Positions 11,760 through 20,352 of a stretch of DNA of 64,000 bases are shown here, in pieces; within the stretch, counting starts at the first letter, position 1; each line of letters starts with the position of its first letter. Under the pieces are notes generated by a model. That model ran no database searches. It saw only the letters and a program-made list of their open reading frames with translations, and was not told where the DNA came from. This DNA is from Nitzschia sp. pyKryTriq1 (lineage: Eukaryota; Bacillariophyta; Bacillariophyceae; Bacillariales; Bacillariaceae), in contig OY101120.1 of NCBI GenBank assembly GCA_956465555.1, forward strand, positions 1,054,001 through 1,118,000. Reading direction: 5' to 3'. The position numbers were made by a program, and so were the translations under genes.

Positions 11760-12212
11760 ATGGGAGCTTTCATGACCAAAGAGTCACTCATCTATGTCGC
11801 CTTTACAGTGGACGCCTTGAACACTTTTGTTTCTTTCCCCTTGTTCGTTGTCAAGGGTCGCAAATGGGCCTTGGAGAACATTGCCGCCAAGGAAGACAAC
11901 ATCCCCCCGAGCGAGGCCGATCGTCCAGCCTTTAAACAGTTGTGGGAACTTTTCATGGTAGCCTATGAAGGTTATTTTGGTTTTACAGTGTCAACGCTTG
12001 CTTGCATTTACAAAGTACCGGAAACCATTCCGATCTTTGCATATTCCCTTTTTGCCCTTTACGCATATAAACTGTATGCTCTCTGCGTGGGAAACTTGGG
12101 ATCGAAGCAAGATGAGCAGCACAAAGCCAAAGTGGCGAGTATTGCTTTCTTCTTTTTGCCCTGTTATGGGGGCTACTGTGCATTGCACCTGATGGATTAT
12201 CTACGCCAATAG
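11760..12212 (+). CDS. Small four-helix membrane protein, unknown function
   Basis: Single exon, 150 residues. Four hydrophobic segments are visible: residues about 9-29 (VAFTVDALNTFVSFPLFVV), 65-85, 90-112 (PIFAYSLFALYAYKLYALCV) and 125-147 (SIAFFFLPCYGGYCALHLM). The loop between helices one and two is hydrophilic and charged (ALENIAAKEDNIPPSEADRP). No cleavable signal or plastid presequence is obvious. I do not recognise the family; layout and length recall small DoxX-like or stramenopile-specific integral membrane proteins, but no diagnostic motif is seen. It is followed at close range by the Hsp20 gene on the other strand. Confidence 0.65.
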   Translation: MGAFMTKESLIYVAFTVDALNTFVSFPLFVVKGRKWALENIAAKEDNIPPSEADRPAFKQLWELFMVAYEGYFGFTVSTLACIYKVPETIPIFAYSLFALYAYKLYALCVGNLGSKQDEQHKAKVASIAFFFLPCYGGYCALHLMDYLRQ

Positions 12213-12358
12213 ATACATAGGTGAATCAAGGATGATATTATTATATTTTGTCTTGTACATCGTGGCGTAAAGCATTCTAGAAATTACTATTCATTATCAA
12301 GAAGTGATGTTGTACTACGTATTCATCGTTTCGAGCATAGATTTACTTTTCGATCAAG

Positions 12359-12898
12359 TCAGTCTTCAATATCATCAGTCAGGCGAAGATTTGGATCGAC
12401 ATCGCCCTCAATGATGTTAATTTCTTTGGATTTATCGGCCCCCGCTACTTGGTCAAGCGCGGGAACGCTGATCTTGAGGACCCCATCGGAAAGGTTGGCC
12501 TGAAGGTTGTCCAAGTCGAGGTTCTTATTGGCCAAGTTAAAGCGGTATCCGAACTTCGTTTCTTCGCTATGTCCTTCTTCTTGGAACTTGCGACCGCCGA
12601 TCAAATGAAGGATGTTATCTGACTGGAGCTTGATTTTCATGTCGTGTGCCTTTACTCCAGGTAGGTCGATGGCAATTTCATACTTCTTGCCGTCTTCATT
12701 GACGCGGTATATGGGAATATCAGAATCGAAACCAAACATGGGGCGTCGGTTCAAGAGCCTTTGGAAAAGATCATCATCGCTGGCGATGAGCTTGCTGAAT
12801 AGATCTTCGGCGGGAAGGCGCTGGAGGCTCGAAAAGGCCGGGAGGAGAACACGTCTCGACACGAGGTGACCTGGGAGCATGAATTTGCTGAGAGCCAT
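12359..12898 (-). CDS. Small heat-shock protein, Hsp20/alpha-crystallin family
   Basis: 179 residues from ATG 12896-12898 (MALSKFML). The alpha-crystallin domain spans roughly residues 60-155: IPIYRVNEDGKKYEIAIDLP at its start, then PGVKAHDMKIKL, GYRFNLANKNLDLDNLQANL and DGVLKISVP, the Hsp20 signature at the end of the domain. It acts as an ATP-independent holdase that keeps unfolding proteins soluble. The frame is open to an earlier ATG at 12979 (206 residues); the extra 27 residues are basic and could form a mitochondrial presequence, but the shorter start looks better. The C-terminal tail lacks a clear I-x-I motif (it has EINIIEG). Candidate heat-shock elements lie upstream. Confidence 0.85.
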   Translation of the reverse strand: MALSKFMLPGHLVSRRVLLPAFSSLQRLPAEDLFSKLIASDDDLFQRLLNRRPMFGFDSDIPIYRVNEDGKKYEIAIDLPGVKAHDMKIKLQSDNILHLIGGRKFQEEGHSEETKFGYRFNLANKNLDLDNLQANLSDGVLKISVPALDQVAGADKSKEINIIEGDVDPNLRLTDDIED

Positions 12899-13124
12899 CT
12901 TTGTGGATGTCCTTTTGAGTGCGATAGTCTTGGCTTGGATGTAAAATTTGTGAGGGTTTGCAGTTGTTCGATGATGCATGCGAAGTGAGAAGGGGATGCG
13001 AACTTCGGATCATGCAAAAAATGATCGAAAGATCTTCGAATTTCGTTTTTCAGTCGTGAATCTGGCGAGTCGACTCATACGAACACCTAAAATCTCCAAA
13101 ACTTGGAGCAAAATTCGTCAAAAA

Positions 13125-13132
13125 TTCGAGAA
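13125..13132. promoter_or_regulatory. Candidate heat-shock element (TTCGAGAA)
   Basis: A TTC-nn-GAA pair about 230 bases upstream of the Hsp20 start, with a further TTC at 13114-13116. HSF binds arrays of such units; only two are properly spaced here, so this is suggestive only. Confidence 0.25.
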
Positions 13133-13200
13133 ATCATTTGCAGCCCAAGGGCTGACGCGACGGTTCTCAAATGATGCCATGGTCGTCATTCTTGCATTGA

Positions 13201-13208
13201 GAAGCTTC
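13201..13208. promoter_or_regulatory. Candidate heat-shock element (GAAGCTTC)
   Basis: A perfect GAA-nn-TTC palindrome about 305 bases upstream of the Hsp20 start. Short enough to occur by chance. Confidence 0.2.
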
Positions 13209-13388
13209 TCATCCTCTAGTTCTTCTTCCGAACACTCAAATCCGATAAGGTTGTACTCGTATCTTGTCAAGTATAACCTTTAAAAGAGCCAAATGGCTTG
13301 TCGTCACATGGAACCGTTCAATCGTCGTTCCTATCAAAGATGCAGGAGTCTCTACTTTAGGATCATTAGATAGAAGAGCAATGGTCTT

Positions 13389-16118
13389 TCAACCAGGCTT
13401 TCTACCATTTCGGCGCTTCTTCCCCTTGGGCGCTGTCATTTTCTGTGGCCGAGCTGGTTCGGTCAAAACATACCCGTCACGATCGATTCGGTATTCTTTC
13501 TTCGTGAAAACTACCGTTTCTTTGCCCCCAGGGAGCTGGATCAGATCATAACCTCGATCGGTGTTGACATTCTGAGATTTTCGTCTCATTTCGAGTGTAC
13601 TTTCGATGCTTTTGGTTCTTTCTTCCTTCAAATTTACGACAATGCGATGCGGGTATGTTTCTCCAAGAACAACGTTGGCACGTTCTAGAACTTCTGTTGG
13701 GGCTTCCCAAGGACGATGCACCAATGCTGGGGTTTGTACCTCAGCTAATTCGGGCACCCACTTCCGGGTGTATTCCCCACTTGAATCTTGGGAAGCAGTA
13801 ACTGGCGATAGTACGAAATTCCATTGGTCAATCCCACCCTTTCCTGCGTTGTTCCACATCATTGCGTTGATTGCTGAGTCAGCATCAACCAATGTATAGT
13901 GAAACCATTCGCATCCTTTGACCCAATTCACACGCAAATATTCAACAAGAAACGAGGCAACAACCATCCGAATGGACTGCGTCATCCAACCCGTGGCATA
14001 TAGCTCCCGCATGCCAGCATCTACGATGGGAAATCCAGTCTTTCCCCACTTCCAAGCCTCAAAACGTCGCTTTTCTTCCTCTCCTGCAACCCATTCCATA
14101 TTTTGGTAGTGCTTGCGAATAGGAGTGCTGCGCATATCTGGAAAGCACTTTAGCTGATAGTAAGCCAAATCTCGCCAGAATAAGCGGCGGGAAAAAGTCT
14201 TGAGCTCGTCGTAAGGCAGACCACTGTCTTCGGTCCTCCAGTACAACTCATTCGGCGAGATCGTCCCGAGACGCAAATGAGGAGATAGTTTGGAAGTAGC
14301 AAATTCCTTGTCAGCCCGGCTTCTCTCTGATTCGTAACGACGTATACCTTTTTGGAAGAACTCTTCGAGTAGCTCTCTCCCTGCCGTTTCGCTCATGACA
14401 AATCTCTCGCGGATTGGCTTGTCCCATTGAAGTTTTCCCATAACGCTGGCCATATTCAGACCTCTCACCGACGTGCCTGTGGGCCAGTCATCGGGGCCTG
14501 TCATTTGTTGTAAAAGCCGAAACGTCTCATGATAGGGTGTAGGACGGGGTGGTTCTCCAAAGTTCTTCTTGCAGTTTTTCAAGAAAGGCATCAGTGTCCC
14601 CCAATGGCCACCGTTGAAACCCGTATCCAGCTCAATGACTTCGGGATCATACAAAAGAGACGACTGACTTTCGATAACCACGACTCCTGCATTCAGCAGA
14701 GTCTCCTTTCGAAAATGTTCCAATAGCCGACTTTCGGTAGTATGCTCCCTATTCCAGTAGACAGCTGTAGCACCAGTATCTTTGATAATTTCCAGGAGAT
14801 CAGCATTGCCATTGTCCTTGCAGTTCCGACAAACCAATCGTAGGCCAAAGCTTTCCAATGACGATTCAAGACTCAAAAGAGCCTCTTGCAACACAACCTC
14901 TAGCGCTCCCGTTACTCCCCATTGACCCTGTGGCGTCCACAAAAACACGGGGACAATAGTCTCATGACTCTTGAGTGCATTCTCCACCGCACGATTGTCT
15001 CTGAGACGCACATCGTGCGACCCAAAGAGTAGAATACCAGTTCCAGATCGAGCAACGTCCAGTTTTGGACGTTTAGAGGGGCTCGATATCGCCCCAGAAT
15101 GGTTCTTCTGCTCACTCCCTTCAATCATGGCTTGTTGATTTTTCTCTTGCACAGTATCATCGCTCTCAAGTTTCGCCACTAGATCCATCATCACCTTCAA
15201 GTCTTTCTCAGTTCGAATCCCAGGCGCCTCCCAGAGCATCTCAACATTGTATTGTTGATATAGCTTCATAATTTCCACCACAATGGATTCCGCATTTTCT
15301 GGTCCCGAAAGAAACTCCGGGCTGAGAAACACTCCGTTCCAAGGACGAAACTTTTGTTGAGCTATCAATTTGGCATTCGGCAAAAATAAGGAGCCTGCAA
15401 TGGCGATGTTTTTGTCTCTTTTTGTTTTTGAGAGCTTTTCCAAAGCCTCTTTGAGACGGACCAAATCTGTGCCAAATTGAAGGTAGACTTTGTGCACCAA
15501 GTTCGTCCCGAGTTTTTGTTCCAATCGTTGATCCTCCTGTGCTTGATCGACACGATCCGGAATATAGGGATTGTACGCCACGGCCATCTGGGTGCCACCA
15601 AATGGTTCGTCGCCCGACGCTGTCTCGGCCAACAACGCCTGGACAGTATTCCAAGCGGTCTTCTTTCCACTCCCACTGACAATGAGGACTTCTTGTGCCT
15701 TGGTAGTCTGCAAAAAATCGCGTAGACGTTGACCATGCTCTTGGACTCCCTTGCGAGCCACCTTGTTGTATTTGAGGGAGTAGTGAGCACAGACATGATG
15801 ATGATGGGCCTCGTCGTCGTCGGAACCCAATTCATCCAAAATACATTCTACCCACTCTTCGACCGTATCTTGTTGATTCTTGTTGACGAGATTAAATGCA
15901 TGGAAGCCATGGGATTTTAGAAATTTCACCCGTTCCCGCAAATCGTCTTTGTCTTTGAAAAATAGCTCGATTCGATGCTTACTATTATTGGTGTTGGGCA
16001 TGTTGGTGTTGGTTGTGGCGAGTGAAGTTACCAAGGGTGCCACAAGCAATAAGAGAGTGGATAGTCGAATAGCGAAGAATGTCGTGTAAACAGTACCGGT
16101 AGTTGGGTTGCGAAGCAT
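13389..16118 (-). CDS. MTHFR-like barrel fused to photolyase/cryptochrome
   Basis: Single exon, 909 residues. After a hydrophobic signal-like N-terminus (LSTLLLLVAPLVTSLA), residues about 45-330 follow the order of methylenetetrahydrofolate reductase barrels: CAHYSLKYN, EVLIVSGSG, MAVAYNPYIPD, GTNLVHKVYLQFGTDL, IAIAGSLFLPNAKLI. Residues about 365-550 are the photolyase antenna domain (GILLFGSHDVRLRDNRAV) and about 600-800 the FAD-binding domain (LSPHLRLGTISPNELYW, WGKTGFPIVDAGMRELYATG, SIRMVVASFLVEYLRV, LVDADSAINAMMWNNAG). The Asn near residue 751 aligns with the photolyase Asn facing FAD N5, where plant cryptochromes have Asp. Whether it repairs DNA or senses light cannot be told. An alternative start at Met40 would remove the signal-like segment. 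Photolyases commonly bind MTHF as antenna, which makes the fusion partner striking. Confidence 0.82.
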   Translation of the reverse strand: MLRNPTTGTVYTTFFAIRLSTLLLLVAPLVTSLATTNTNMPNTNNSKHRIELFFKDKDDLRERVKFLKSHGFHAFNLVNKNQQDTVEEWVECILDELGSDDDEAHHHHVCAHYSLKYNKVARKGVQEHGQRLRDFLQTTKAQEVLIVSGSGKKTAWNTVQALLAETASGDEPFGGTQMAVAYNPYIPDRVDQAQEDQRLEQKLGTNLVHKVYLQFGTDLVRLKEALEKLSKTKRDKNIAIAGSLFLPNAKLIAQQKFRPWNGVFLSPEFLSGPENAESIVVEIMKLYQQYNVEMLWEAPGIRTEKDLKVMMDLVAKLESDDTVQEKNQQAMIEGSEQKNHSGAISSPSKRPKLDVARSGTGILLFGSHDVRLRDNRAVENALKSHETIVPVFLWTPQGQWGVTGALEVVLQEALLSLESSLESFGLRLVCRNCKDNGNADLLEIIKDTGATAVYWNREHTTESRLLEHFRKETLLNAGVVVIESQSSLLYDPEVIELDTGFNGGHWGTLMPFLKNCKKNFGEPPRPTPYHETFRLLQQMTGPDDWPTGTSVRGLNMASVMGKLQWDKPIRERFVMSETAGRELLEEFFQKGIRRYESERSRADKEFATSKLSPHLRLGTISPNELYWRTEDSGLPYDELKTFSRRLFWRDLAYYQLKCFPDMRSTPIRKHYQNMEWVAGEEEKRRFEAWKWGKTGFPIVDAGMRELYATGWMTQSIRMVVASFLVEYLRVNWVKGCEWFHYTLVDADSAINAMMWNNAGKGGIDQWNFVLSPVTASQDSSGEYTRKWVPELAEVQTPALVHRPWEAPTEVLERANVVLGETYPHRIVVNLKEERTKSIESTLEMRRKSQNVNTDRGYDLIQLPGGKETVVFTKKEYRIDRDGYVLTEPARPQKMTAPKGKKRRNGRKPG

Positions 16119-16609
16119 TGCAAACTAACAACCTATCAACATTATTTCGGTCTCGCCGTCATTAGGTATGTGTACTCTTGCTAGGTCCTTTTCTGTGAAG
16201 ACTTTACTATGCTAGCTGTGCTATTATTCCGGAGCATTTGCTGAATCATCGTGCGTTCTTTCCCTTGGGTACTTGTACCTGGTACGAAAGAACGGTCGGT
16301 ACAGTACCTGGTAGTCATACCCAGTTTTGGATGTGATGCGATGCGATGCAGGGTGTCCATGATAGATGAATGATGATGTGGTGGAGGAAGGAACTGTGCC
16401 GTGTGCTGCTAAAGATCTCGTGGCAACAAAATGGGGAGGAAAATTTTAGAAGTCAAAGCGAAGCTTTGATATTCATTCGTCCGACTACGTGTACGCGAAT
16501 TCATTCGTCGCTGAGTTACTCGGGAATGGATAATTCGTGAACAAAGTATGCGAGGTCTCACGCGTCGTCGCCTGAGAGAGTTCGAAGTTCGAAGCCAAAG
16601 AACAAGCGA

Positions 16610-16730
16610 AGCCCATACCGGTACAGTACAAGTACGTTGTACCTGGTACCGCTACAGTACCAGTACTCGTACCATACGTACTCGTACCGTTGGTACCCGC
16701 TGACCGGTACAGAAAGGTACTGTATGTACA
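16610..16730. repeat. Dense GTAC/CCGG palindromic cluster
   Basis: Many overlapping GTAC, GGTACC, CCGGTAC and GTACTGTAC motifs within about 120 bases, able to pair as hairpins. The same motif family recurs in most intergenic regions of the window. Confidence 0.6.
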
Positions 16731-16750
16731 GAGAGCAAGATCATCAAGAA

Positions 16751-16780
16751 CGACGCGACGACGCGACGACGCGACGACGC
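16751..16780. repeat. CGACGCGA tandem repeat
   Basis: Roughly three and a half units of CGACGCGACGA-type sequence, a short GC-rich repeat upstream of the F-box/ankyrin gene. Confidence 0.6.
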
Positions 16781-17011
16781 TACGGAGGACGATCGATGAG
16801 CGCAGCGATGATGAATGATGAGTGAGCGAGACAAAAAAGCAAAGAACAATAAAGAATGCAAAACGCTGTGTAAAGTCATTCATTCGTTGTCTTCTCGCAA
16901 GTCGCTTCGACAAGTTCTTCATTCAATCCAGCAATTTAAATTGTGAAAGACATTATCGACGAGGGACGTGAAAGCTTACGCCAAGAACTGGAATCAATCA
17001 TCACTACTGCA

Positions 17012-19036
17012 ATGAGCGCTGAACCTTCGAGTACGTTAGCCCCCTTTCCACCCGTTTCCACCAAAAGCAAAGACGAGACGGAGGACGACTGGGCTCATTT
17101 TGATTTCGAAGATCCGGACGAGGGAACAAGTCAAGAAGAAGAATTCGAAGAATACTCGCACTTCTTACCACTCGAGTTCAGCCAGTTGCCACCACAGTTG
17201 CATCCTGCCGTCGCTCTGGGTGTGCAGAGAGTGTCTTCCTGCTACTTCTCGCTGGGCTCGGAACGTGAGAGCAGCGTTGCCGACTTGCTGTCCCAGCTTG
17301 GAGATGACAACAGCGAGGCAAAGATGAATGGGCAGCAAGAAACTAATCACGGTAGTGCTACTACGATACGGAATTCCTACAGAAATGACGACGGGGCAGA
17401 CATTTTGTATCACGATATTCTGATGAATGTGTTTACTTTTTTGGACGCTCCTTCCATCACTGCGTTTTCTGAAACTGCTCGGCGGCCGAACTTTGAAGTC
17501 TTTTATTTTCTTCAGTTGCAACTACAACGTGCATTACTGGTGGCGACCGAAGAAGAAGGAGAAGGTGACGTAAACGAGCACTTGTTTCATCGTGGTGGTG
17601 AACACCACCACGATTCGTTGACGGCGATTGCTGGATCTGCCTGCCTATCGCGGCTCGCTCATCTCGACATGGAACAAGCGCAATCGGTGGTGAACGAGTA
17701 TTTAGAATCGAACTCGACCCTGCGGACGATGCCACTCTCGCACAGTTTGGCCTACTTTCGACATGCCTTGTTGCAACGCTTTCGAAACTATCACAAAGAC
17801 CCTGCCACAGAACGGAGGTCTCCCCCGGCACAAGCTCTGGCGAGCGCCGCATTACTAGTGACTGTCGTAGGTGCGGCAGTCATGACGGGTTCCGATGCTG
17901 GTGCATTGGCAGACTCGTTCGGGAGTGAATTGCCCAATATGATTTTCCGGGTGGGATTTGTGGGGAGTGCCTTGATGGCAACACGACGACAAATGTCGTC
18001 CGAGACATCGACAGACTCCTCCTCCTCGGACGAGCCCAACACTATGCGAGAACGGGCCGAGCAAATGGGACGAGCCTTGCAGGACCTTCCGGCTGCGTTG
18101 ATGCGAAAAGAAATGCCCGAACAATTCCGCCTCCCCTCCCTGATAGAACTGCGCCGTACACTTCATGCAACCCTGTCGGGGAATGAAAGTACCAGAAACG
18201 CAAAGTCCTCTGGTGATAGGAACACCATTGTTTCCTCGAATCCATATGATAACTTACCAGCCATTGACGAAAAGAAGGAGGAGGAAGAGGACGTTGATCA
18301 TCAAAGTCAGCCAGCACAACAGCATAGTCATGCACCCAAAATGCCCAGTGGATCGGTTGGAGCATACTCTCGAGCCATTCACAAGGCAGCTGACGCTGTC
18401 ACATCGATAGTGAAAGAACGGCGCAAGGCTCGATTTCTGGCTCTACCGACTGACGAGCAACGACAACTTTCTCTTGCGTTTTTGGATGCTTGTTCCTCGG
18501 ATAATAATCTGTCACTGGTGGAGGAAATGATTTCTACCATGGATGTAGACGCGTTCTTTGTGGGATCCGATGGGTCGGAGACATGCGCTCTTCACACTGC
18601 CGCGTTCCATGGAGCCGCTAAAGTGTTGGACTTTTTGTGTCGAGGAATCGACTATGGCGGCAGTGTTTGTACAAGTACTGAAGCGTCATCATCACCACCA
18701 TCATCGTATGGGAACCCTTGTGGTCCTCCTCAAGATGGCGGACTTTGTAGAATTAATGCCACTGATAGCAACGGATGGACTGCGTTGCATTTTGCGGCAG
18801 GCGCGAATGCAGTGACTGCAGCGGAAATTTTGGCATCCTACGGAGCACAGCTCGGAGTCGAAGCTAGCAACGGATACACACCTCTGCAATGGGCTCAGAG
18901 ACTATCGAACGAACAAGTGGCCGAGAAATTAAAAGAGATTTTGGCAGAAAGGGGTGCCGACCAATCCGCATGGATATCCAGTCGACCCTTGAGTCAAATT
19001 GCACACCAATTCTTTTCTTTGATACCCTCACACTAG
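17012..19036 (+). CDS. F-box-like and ankyrin-repeat protein with hydrophobic segments
   Basis: Single exon, 674 residues from ATG 17012. An acidic N-terminus is followed near residues 130-160 by an F-box-like helix set (DILYHDILMNVFTFLDAPS, ITAFSETARR). Two hydrophobic segments, ALLVTVVGAAVMTG and NMIFRVGFVGSALMA, lie near residues 280-325 and may cross a membrane. A charged, Ser-rich linker leads to C-terminal ankyrin repeats (ETCALHTAAFHGAAKVLDFL, then NGWTALHFAAGANAVTAAEI and NGYTPLQWAQRLS). F-box proteins usually bind SKP1 in ubiquitin ligases with a repeat domain picking the substrate; that role is inferred and the F-box match is by eye. A GTG at 16943 would add 23 residues. Confidence 0.7.
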   Translation: MSAEPSSTLAPFPPVSTKSKDETEDDWAHFDFEDPDEGTSQEEEFEEYSHFLPLEFSQLPPQLHPAVALGVQRVSSCYFSLGSERESSVADLLSQLGDDNSEAKMNGQQETNHGSATTIRNSYRNDDGADILYHDILMNVFTFLDAPSITAFSETARRPNFEVFYFLQLQLQRALLVATEEEGEGDVNEHLFHRGGEHHHDSLTAIAGSACLSRLAHLDMEQAQSVVNEYLESNSTLRTMPLSHSLAYFRHALLQRFRNYHKDPATERRSPPAQALASAALLVTVVGAAVMTGSDAGALADSFGSELPNMIFRVGFVGSALMATRRQMSSETSTDSSSSDEPNTMRERAEQMGRALQDLPAALMRKEMPEQFRLPSLIELRRTLHATLSGNESTRNAKSSGDRNTIVSSNPYDNLPAIDEKKEEEEDVDHQSQPAQQHSHAPKMPSGSVGAYSRAIHKAADAVTSIVKERRKARFLALPTDEQRQLSLAFLDACSSDNNLSLVEEMISTMDVDAFFVGSDGSETCALHTAAFHGAAKVLDFLCRGIDYGGSVCTSTEASSSPPSSYGNPCGPPQDGGLCRINATDSNGWTALHFAAGANAVTAAEILASYGAQLGVEASNGYTPLQWAQRLSNEQVAEKLKEILAERGADQSAWISSRPLSQIAHQFFSLIPSH

Positions 19037-19176
19037 AGACGCTATAGCGATCAGTAAAACAAAATAGAATGCTAGAGGTCAATGGGAAGAAGAATCATAC
19101 TAAGTGTTTCGTTTAGTGTCCGAGTTGTGTGGCTCTGGCAATAAGTAATTCTACCCTTTACAAAATTGAAAGAGTT

Positions 19177-19614
19177 TCAAAATCGAATCGATTGCTTTTC
19201 TCCGCTCAAACCAGCAGGGCCACTGAGTTGAAATAATGCGTGATTAATCTTTTGTGGCGTTCGGACCTGCCGTTTTCCCGATAATTTCATCGCTTTCTTG
19301 AACGATTTGGATATGAATGACGGTTTCTTGATATCGTTTTCTGCTGAACTTTCCCGCCAAAATATTATTTGGTCGAGGCCGATGCCCGAGTCCACTAGTA
19401 TTTGTTCGCGGATAAAGGGATCAATTGGCAATTCCCGGCGATGTCGTCGCTTGGGACGATGTTCCTCAAAAACGTCCAAGTCAAATCGAACTCGGTGCTG
19501 TGGTTCCCACTCGATCGTCAGCGGTGCCCCCGAAGAAACCGAGGGATTACAACCCAGCGTCATCGGAAATTCGATAATTTCTATCGTAGAGAAATCAACA
19601 TGTTTGGGACTCAT
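19177..19614 (-). CDS. Small conserved protein, probably diatom-typical family
   Basis: 145 residues from ATG 19612-19614. It opens MSPKHVDFSTIEIIEFPMTL then GCNPSVSSGAPLTIEWEPQ, and has a basic stretch EEHRPKRRHRRELPIDPFI before REQILVDSG. From memory this arrangement (V-F-x-x-I-x-I-x-E-x-P, G-x-NP-S-V-x-x-G-x-P-L-x-I-x-W, then E-x-HR-P-x-RR) recurs in many diatom proteins of unknown function, often in several copies per genome. No catalytic motif, signal peptide or membrane segment is seen. An upstream in-frame extension to 19671 starts with a non-ATG codon and is not favoured. It is the nearest gene to the retroelement insertion. Confidence 0.7.
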   Translation of the reverse strand: MSPKHVDFSTIEIIEFPMTLGCNPSVSSGAPLTIEWEPQHRVRFDLDVFEEHRPKRRHRRELPIDPFIREQILVDSGIGLDQIIFWRESSAENDIKKPSFISKSFKKAMKLSGKRQVRTPQKINHALFQLSGPAGLSGEKQSIRF

Positions 19615-19962
19615 GGTTATTAGCAGCCTTTTTGACGGTATGAACAATTTCTTTGTGATGCTTGATTTCAATCTGCATTGTGAATGCTATTTTGTGAGCT
19701 CCTTGCTGTGCGGTCAGGTTGAAACCTTCCGGTTCGAGATCATGCGCGTATTCTCGTGTAATAATGGCACACGGTAGATGTACGAAGTACGAGAGTACAC
19801 GTAGCGGTAGCTCGTAATGGGTACTGTACGTAGCGACCCATGCTTCTCCAGCGCTACTAAAAATCCGAAGACTGCATTGCTCGAATTTAGCTGAATTTAT
19901 GACTGCTGCTTTTGCTTTTGGCTCAGGCTGTGCGTTTTTGATATTTTTTAGTAACACCCACT
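19615..19962. other. Intergenic, left flank of the retroelement
   Basis: Upstream region of the small conserved gene, cut by the LTR element at 19963. Some GTAC motifs near 19775-19830; no gene recognised. Confidence 0.5.
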
Positions 19963-20312
19963 TGTTCGAATAACTACATCGAGCGTCCACGGAACGACGG
20001 ACGGACGCGACCAGCGTTCGCAATTACGCACGATCACGCACGACGCACGTTTCGATCACGACCCAGAGATTCATTCTAAGACCCTCTGAGACAGTCTATG
20101 AGCCTCCAAGAAACTATAAGAAGCCCGCAGACTTCTATCGATATACATGTCAACGATTCAAGAAAATAGAAATGAACCAAAGTTCATTTCATCAGTTAGA
20201 GCAAGAGCTCATTAATTTATGTTAGCGCACTTCGTTAACCCACAGTCAAATTAGTCCTTTAGCCCGAATCCCTGAGCCGCTAGCCACTGCCTAGAACTCA
20301 CGGATTTTCACA
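19963..20312 (+). repeat. Left LTR of the Copia element
   Basis: 350 bases, starting TGTTCGAATAACTAC and ending GGATTTTCACA; identical by eye to the right LTR. Confidence 0.92.
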
Positions 20313-20352
20313 CGCTTCCTCTGCGCTAAAGTAAAACAAACAAACATCGACC

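Larger units (their letters stand above)
12899..13388. other. Intergenic: Hsp20 promoter and 3' flank of the photolyase fusion
   Basis: No gene recognised. Contains inverted TTC/GAA units that may be heat-shock elements, plus TTCG-rich sequence around 13020-13050. Confidence 0.5.
16119..17011. other. Intergenic, divergent promoters
   Basis: Head-to-head region between the photolyase fusion and the F-box/ankyrin gene. Contains GTAC/CCGG clusters (16265-16315 and 16610-16730) and a CGACGACG run (16751-16780). A frame open from 16940 joins the downstream gene but has only GTG before ATG 17012. Confidence 0.5.

Noticed and set aside
13020-13050. GAA and TTC runs as a longer heat-shock element
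   Set aside because: Spacing between units is off the 5-base phase (gaps of five and one), so only the two separate pairs are listed, at low confidence.
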